Assembly (NCBI GenBank): GCA_030630315.1
Contig: DAOVNI010000101.1
Span: 1-6,440 of the forward strand
Reading direction: 5' to 3'
Length of the DNA: 6,440 nt
DNA from: Phycisphaerae bacterium
GTDB lineage: Bacteria > Planctomycetota > Phycisphaerae > Sedimentisphaerales > Anaerobacaceae
In this document: positions 4,774-6,440 of the stretch, piece after piece
Layout of the letters: every line of letters begins with the position of its first letter
How positions within the stretch are numbered: position 1 is the first letter of the stretch
Program-made: the position numbers and the translations under genes
Notes under the pieces: model-generated
Told to the model about the DNA's origin: nothing
Seen by the model: only the letters and a program-made list of their open reading frames with translations
The model's database searches: none

Positions 4774-6440
4774 ATGGGCCAGATAGTCGTACTTGACCAG
4801 AATATGGTTAATATGATTGCAGCCGGGGAGGTGATTGAACGCCCTGCCAGCGTGGTCAAGGAACTGATGGAAAACAGCATCGATGCTGGGGCGACAAAAA
4901 TAACAGTATCCATCGAGGATGGAGGGCGAAAATTAATATCGGTCGCCGATAATGGCTGGGGGATGGACGGCGAAGATTTGGCCCGCGCATTCGAGTCACA
5001 TACCACCAGCAAAATCAAAACCAGCTCCGACCTGCGGGGTATATCGACACTTGGCTTCAGAGGCGAAGCATTAGCAAGCATCACCTCGGTGGCACAAGTC
5101 AGGGGCGTAAGCAAAACAAAAGATTCGACCGGCGCCAATTGTATTGAGATTGATTGCGGAAACAAAGGCGGCGTCAGCCCTTGCAGCGCAGATTACGGCA
5201 CAACAATCCAGGTCAGAGACCTTTTTTATAAACTACCCGCCAGACGCAAATTCCTTAAAACCGCCAACACCGAAATGGGCCACATCACCGAGCGCTTCAT
5301 ACGGACTGCGCTGGCAAATGAGAATCTGGATATGATTCTGTACCATAACGGCAGAGAGCTTTATCGGTTATCGGACAAGGAAGGTCTTCGCCGGCGCATA
5401 GCTGAATTGTTCTCGCCTGAAATTTCTGAAAACTTGATTGAAACTGAAAGCAGCGAGAAAGGACTGCATATTTTTGCTCTGCTGGGCAGACCCGGCATTT
5501 CCAGGACAAATAACAAATTTCAATATGTATTTCTAAACGGCCGATTCATCCGCGACAAATTTATCTCGCACGCAATCAAAGAGGCATACCGCGGGCACCT
5601 GGAGCCGGACAGATTCCCTGTTGTCTTTTTGTTTATCCAAATGCCCTGCGAAGACATAGACGTGAACGTACATCCCACTAAAATTGAGGTGCGTTTTTAT
5701 AATGCCAATTTGGTCCATTCGCAAATCCTCGGGTGCCTGCGGGAAAAACTTTTAGGGACGAATCTTGAGACACAAGCAAAACTGCCGGCAACTCCGCACC
5801 AACAAAGCACTTCATCGCGTTCCGGTTTGGTGCGAGACCAAAAAATTGCAGACGCAATGGCTGAATTTTTCAAAAAGCACAGACCTGTTCAAACGCAGCA
5901 GCAATTCGAACATAAAGCCGGTACCGTGAAGCATGAAGCGAGATACCGGATACGAGAGAGGCAATACGAAAGGCCGCAGCCGGAAAGAAAATTCCTGCAA
6001 ATACACGACAGCTTCATTGTCGCACAAACTGATGATGGATTCGTCATCATTGACCAGCACGCGCTTCACGAGCGCATAATATATGAAAATTTGTGCGGGC
6101 GAATGTCAGCCGGCAAGCTCGAATCCCAGAAGCTGCTGATACCTGAAAGTTTTGAGCTGACCGACGCTCAGGCCGATGCGCTTAAAACCAACGCCGAGCT
6201 GATTGAAAAATTGGGAATCGAGCTTGCACCGTTTGGCCCGCATACTTACGCTATACAGGCATTTCCAACCCTGCTGGCAAAGGCGGACCCGCTCGATTTC
6301 GTTCAGGATTTAATCGATTTGTTTACTGACAAGGATGTGGGGCTTGATGCAGAAAGATTACTTGATGAGATTTTGAATATGGCTGCGTGTAAAGCGGCAA
6401 TCAAGGCCGGCCAAAAGCTAAGCGACAGCGAAATGGAACA
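4774..6440 (+). CDS. mutL: DNA mismatch repair protein MutL, endonuclease type (3' end outside window)
   Basis: MutL links mismatch recognition by MutS to strand incision. The first 555 residues are present and the frame is open to the window end; roughly 60-80 more are expected. The N-terminal GHKL ATPase shows motif I ENSIDAGAT (Glu33 base, Asn34 metal ligand), DNGWGM (59-64), the lid GFRGEAL (94-100) and the terminal NVHPTKIEVRF (298-308) with Lys303. A low-complexity Gln/Lys/Arg linker spans about 330-405. The C-terminal domain has DQHALHERIIYE (427-438), an exact DQHA(X)2E(X)4E metal-binding endonuclease motif, and ACKAAIKAG (538-546). The protein is therefore of the nicking type, unlike E. 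coli MutL, which relies on MutH. QKLLIP (452-457) sits where the Bacillus beta-clamp-binding motif QEMIVP lies. The ATG has a good ribosome site (GGGAG, 4763-4767) 6 bp upstream. It is probably co-transcribed with gpmI. Confidence 0.97.
   Translation, partial: MGQIVVLDQNMVNMIAAGEVIERPASVVKELMENSIDAGATKITVSIEDGGRKLISVADNGWGMDGEDLARAFESHTTSKIKTSSDLRGISTLGFRGEALASITSVAQVRGVSKTKDSTGANCIEIDCGNKGGVSPCSADYGTTIQVRDLFYKLPARRKFLKTANTEMGHITERFIRTALANENLDMILYHNGRELYRLSDKEGLRRRIAELFSPEISENLIETESSEKGLHIFALLGRPGISRTNNKFQYVFLNGRFIRDKFISHAIKEAYRGHLEPDRFPVVFLFIQMPCEDIDVNVHPTKIEVRFYNANLVHSQILGCLREKLLGTNLETQAKLPATPHQQSTSSRSGLVRDQKIADAMAEFFKKHRPVQTQQQFEHKAGTVKHEARYRIRERQYERPQPERKFLQIHDSFIVAQTDDGFVIIDQHALHERIIYENLCGRMSAGKLESQKLLIPESFELTDAQADALKTNAELIEKLGIELAPFGPHTYAIQAFPTLLAKADPLDFVQDLIDLFTDKDVGLDAERLLDEILNMAACKAAIKAGQKLSDSEME

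Noticed and set aside
4132..5165. Minus-strand open frames antisense to the gpmI 3' end and the mutL 5' end
   Set aside because: Both overlap strongly motif-supported genes and lack any promoter, ribosome site or family signature of their own.

Overview
The window carries six protein genes in a dense, ordinary bacterial layout, and both edges cut through a gene. The gene set is housekeeping: valyl-tRNA synthetase, a BFN/DUF151 nuclease-family protein, lipoprotein signal peptidase, a TPR lipoprotein, cofactor-independent phosphoglycerate mutase and MutL. Base composition looks close to even. The lipobox protein beside lspA and the endonuclease-type MutL suggest a chromosomal segment of a bacterium without the E. 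coli MutH system. My best guess is a planctomycete of the Phycisphaerae type, but that rests on general resemblance and cannot be proven here. I see no mobile element, CRISPR array, tRNA, rRNA or phage gene.

Layout. Positions 1-825 (+) hold the last 274 codons of valS. A BFN/DUF151 gene (847-1242, +) follows after 21 bp and is probably co-transcribed. It converges on lspA (1267-1830, -) with only 24 bp between the two stops. Upstream of lspA on the minus strand is a gene for an eight-repeat TPR lipoprotein (1859-2848, -). A 308-bp divergent regulatory region (2849-3156) separates it from gpmI (3157-4731, +), which is followed after 42 bp by mutL (4774 to the window end, +).

The most interesting part is the regulation of the minus-strand unit. 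A near-ideal sigma-70-type promoter (TTGACA, 16 bp, TATAAT with an extended -10 TG) would start a leader of about 112 nt. That leader carries three consecutive 7-bp hairpins before the TPR start codon. After the TPR gene, a textbook intrinsic-terminator shape (8-bp GC-rich stem plus six T) lies inside the first codons of the lspA reading frame. Either lspA starts later than its first ATG, or the terminator attenuates lspA. The peptidase would then be expressed as a throttled downstream partner of a lipoprotein that is itself a predicted substrate of LspA.

On the plus strand gpmI has its own TTGACA/TATTAT promoter. T-tracts lie in the UP-element position, and the 5' leader contains a perfect 14-bp tandem repeat enclosed by an AU-rich inverted repeat. 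mutL has a good ribosome binding site but no visible promoter, so it probably depends on gpmI transcription. I found no clearly novel multi-gene system; the findings are mainly regulatory.
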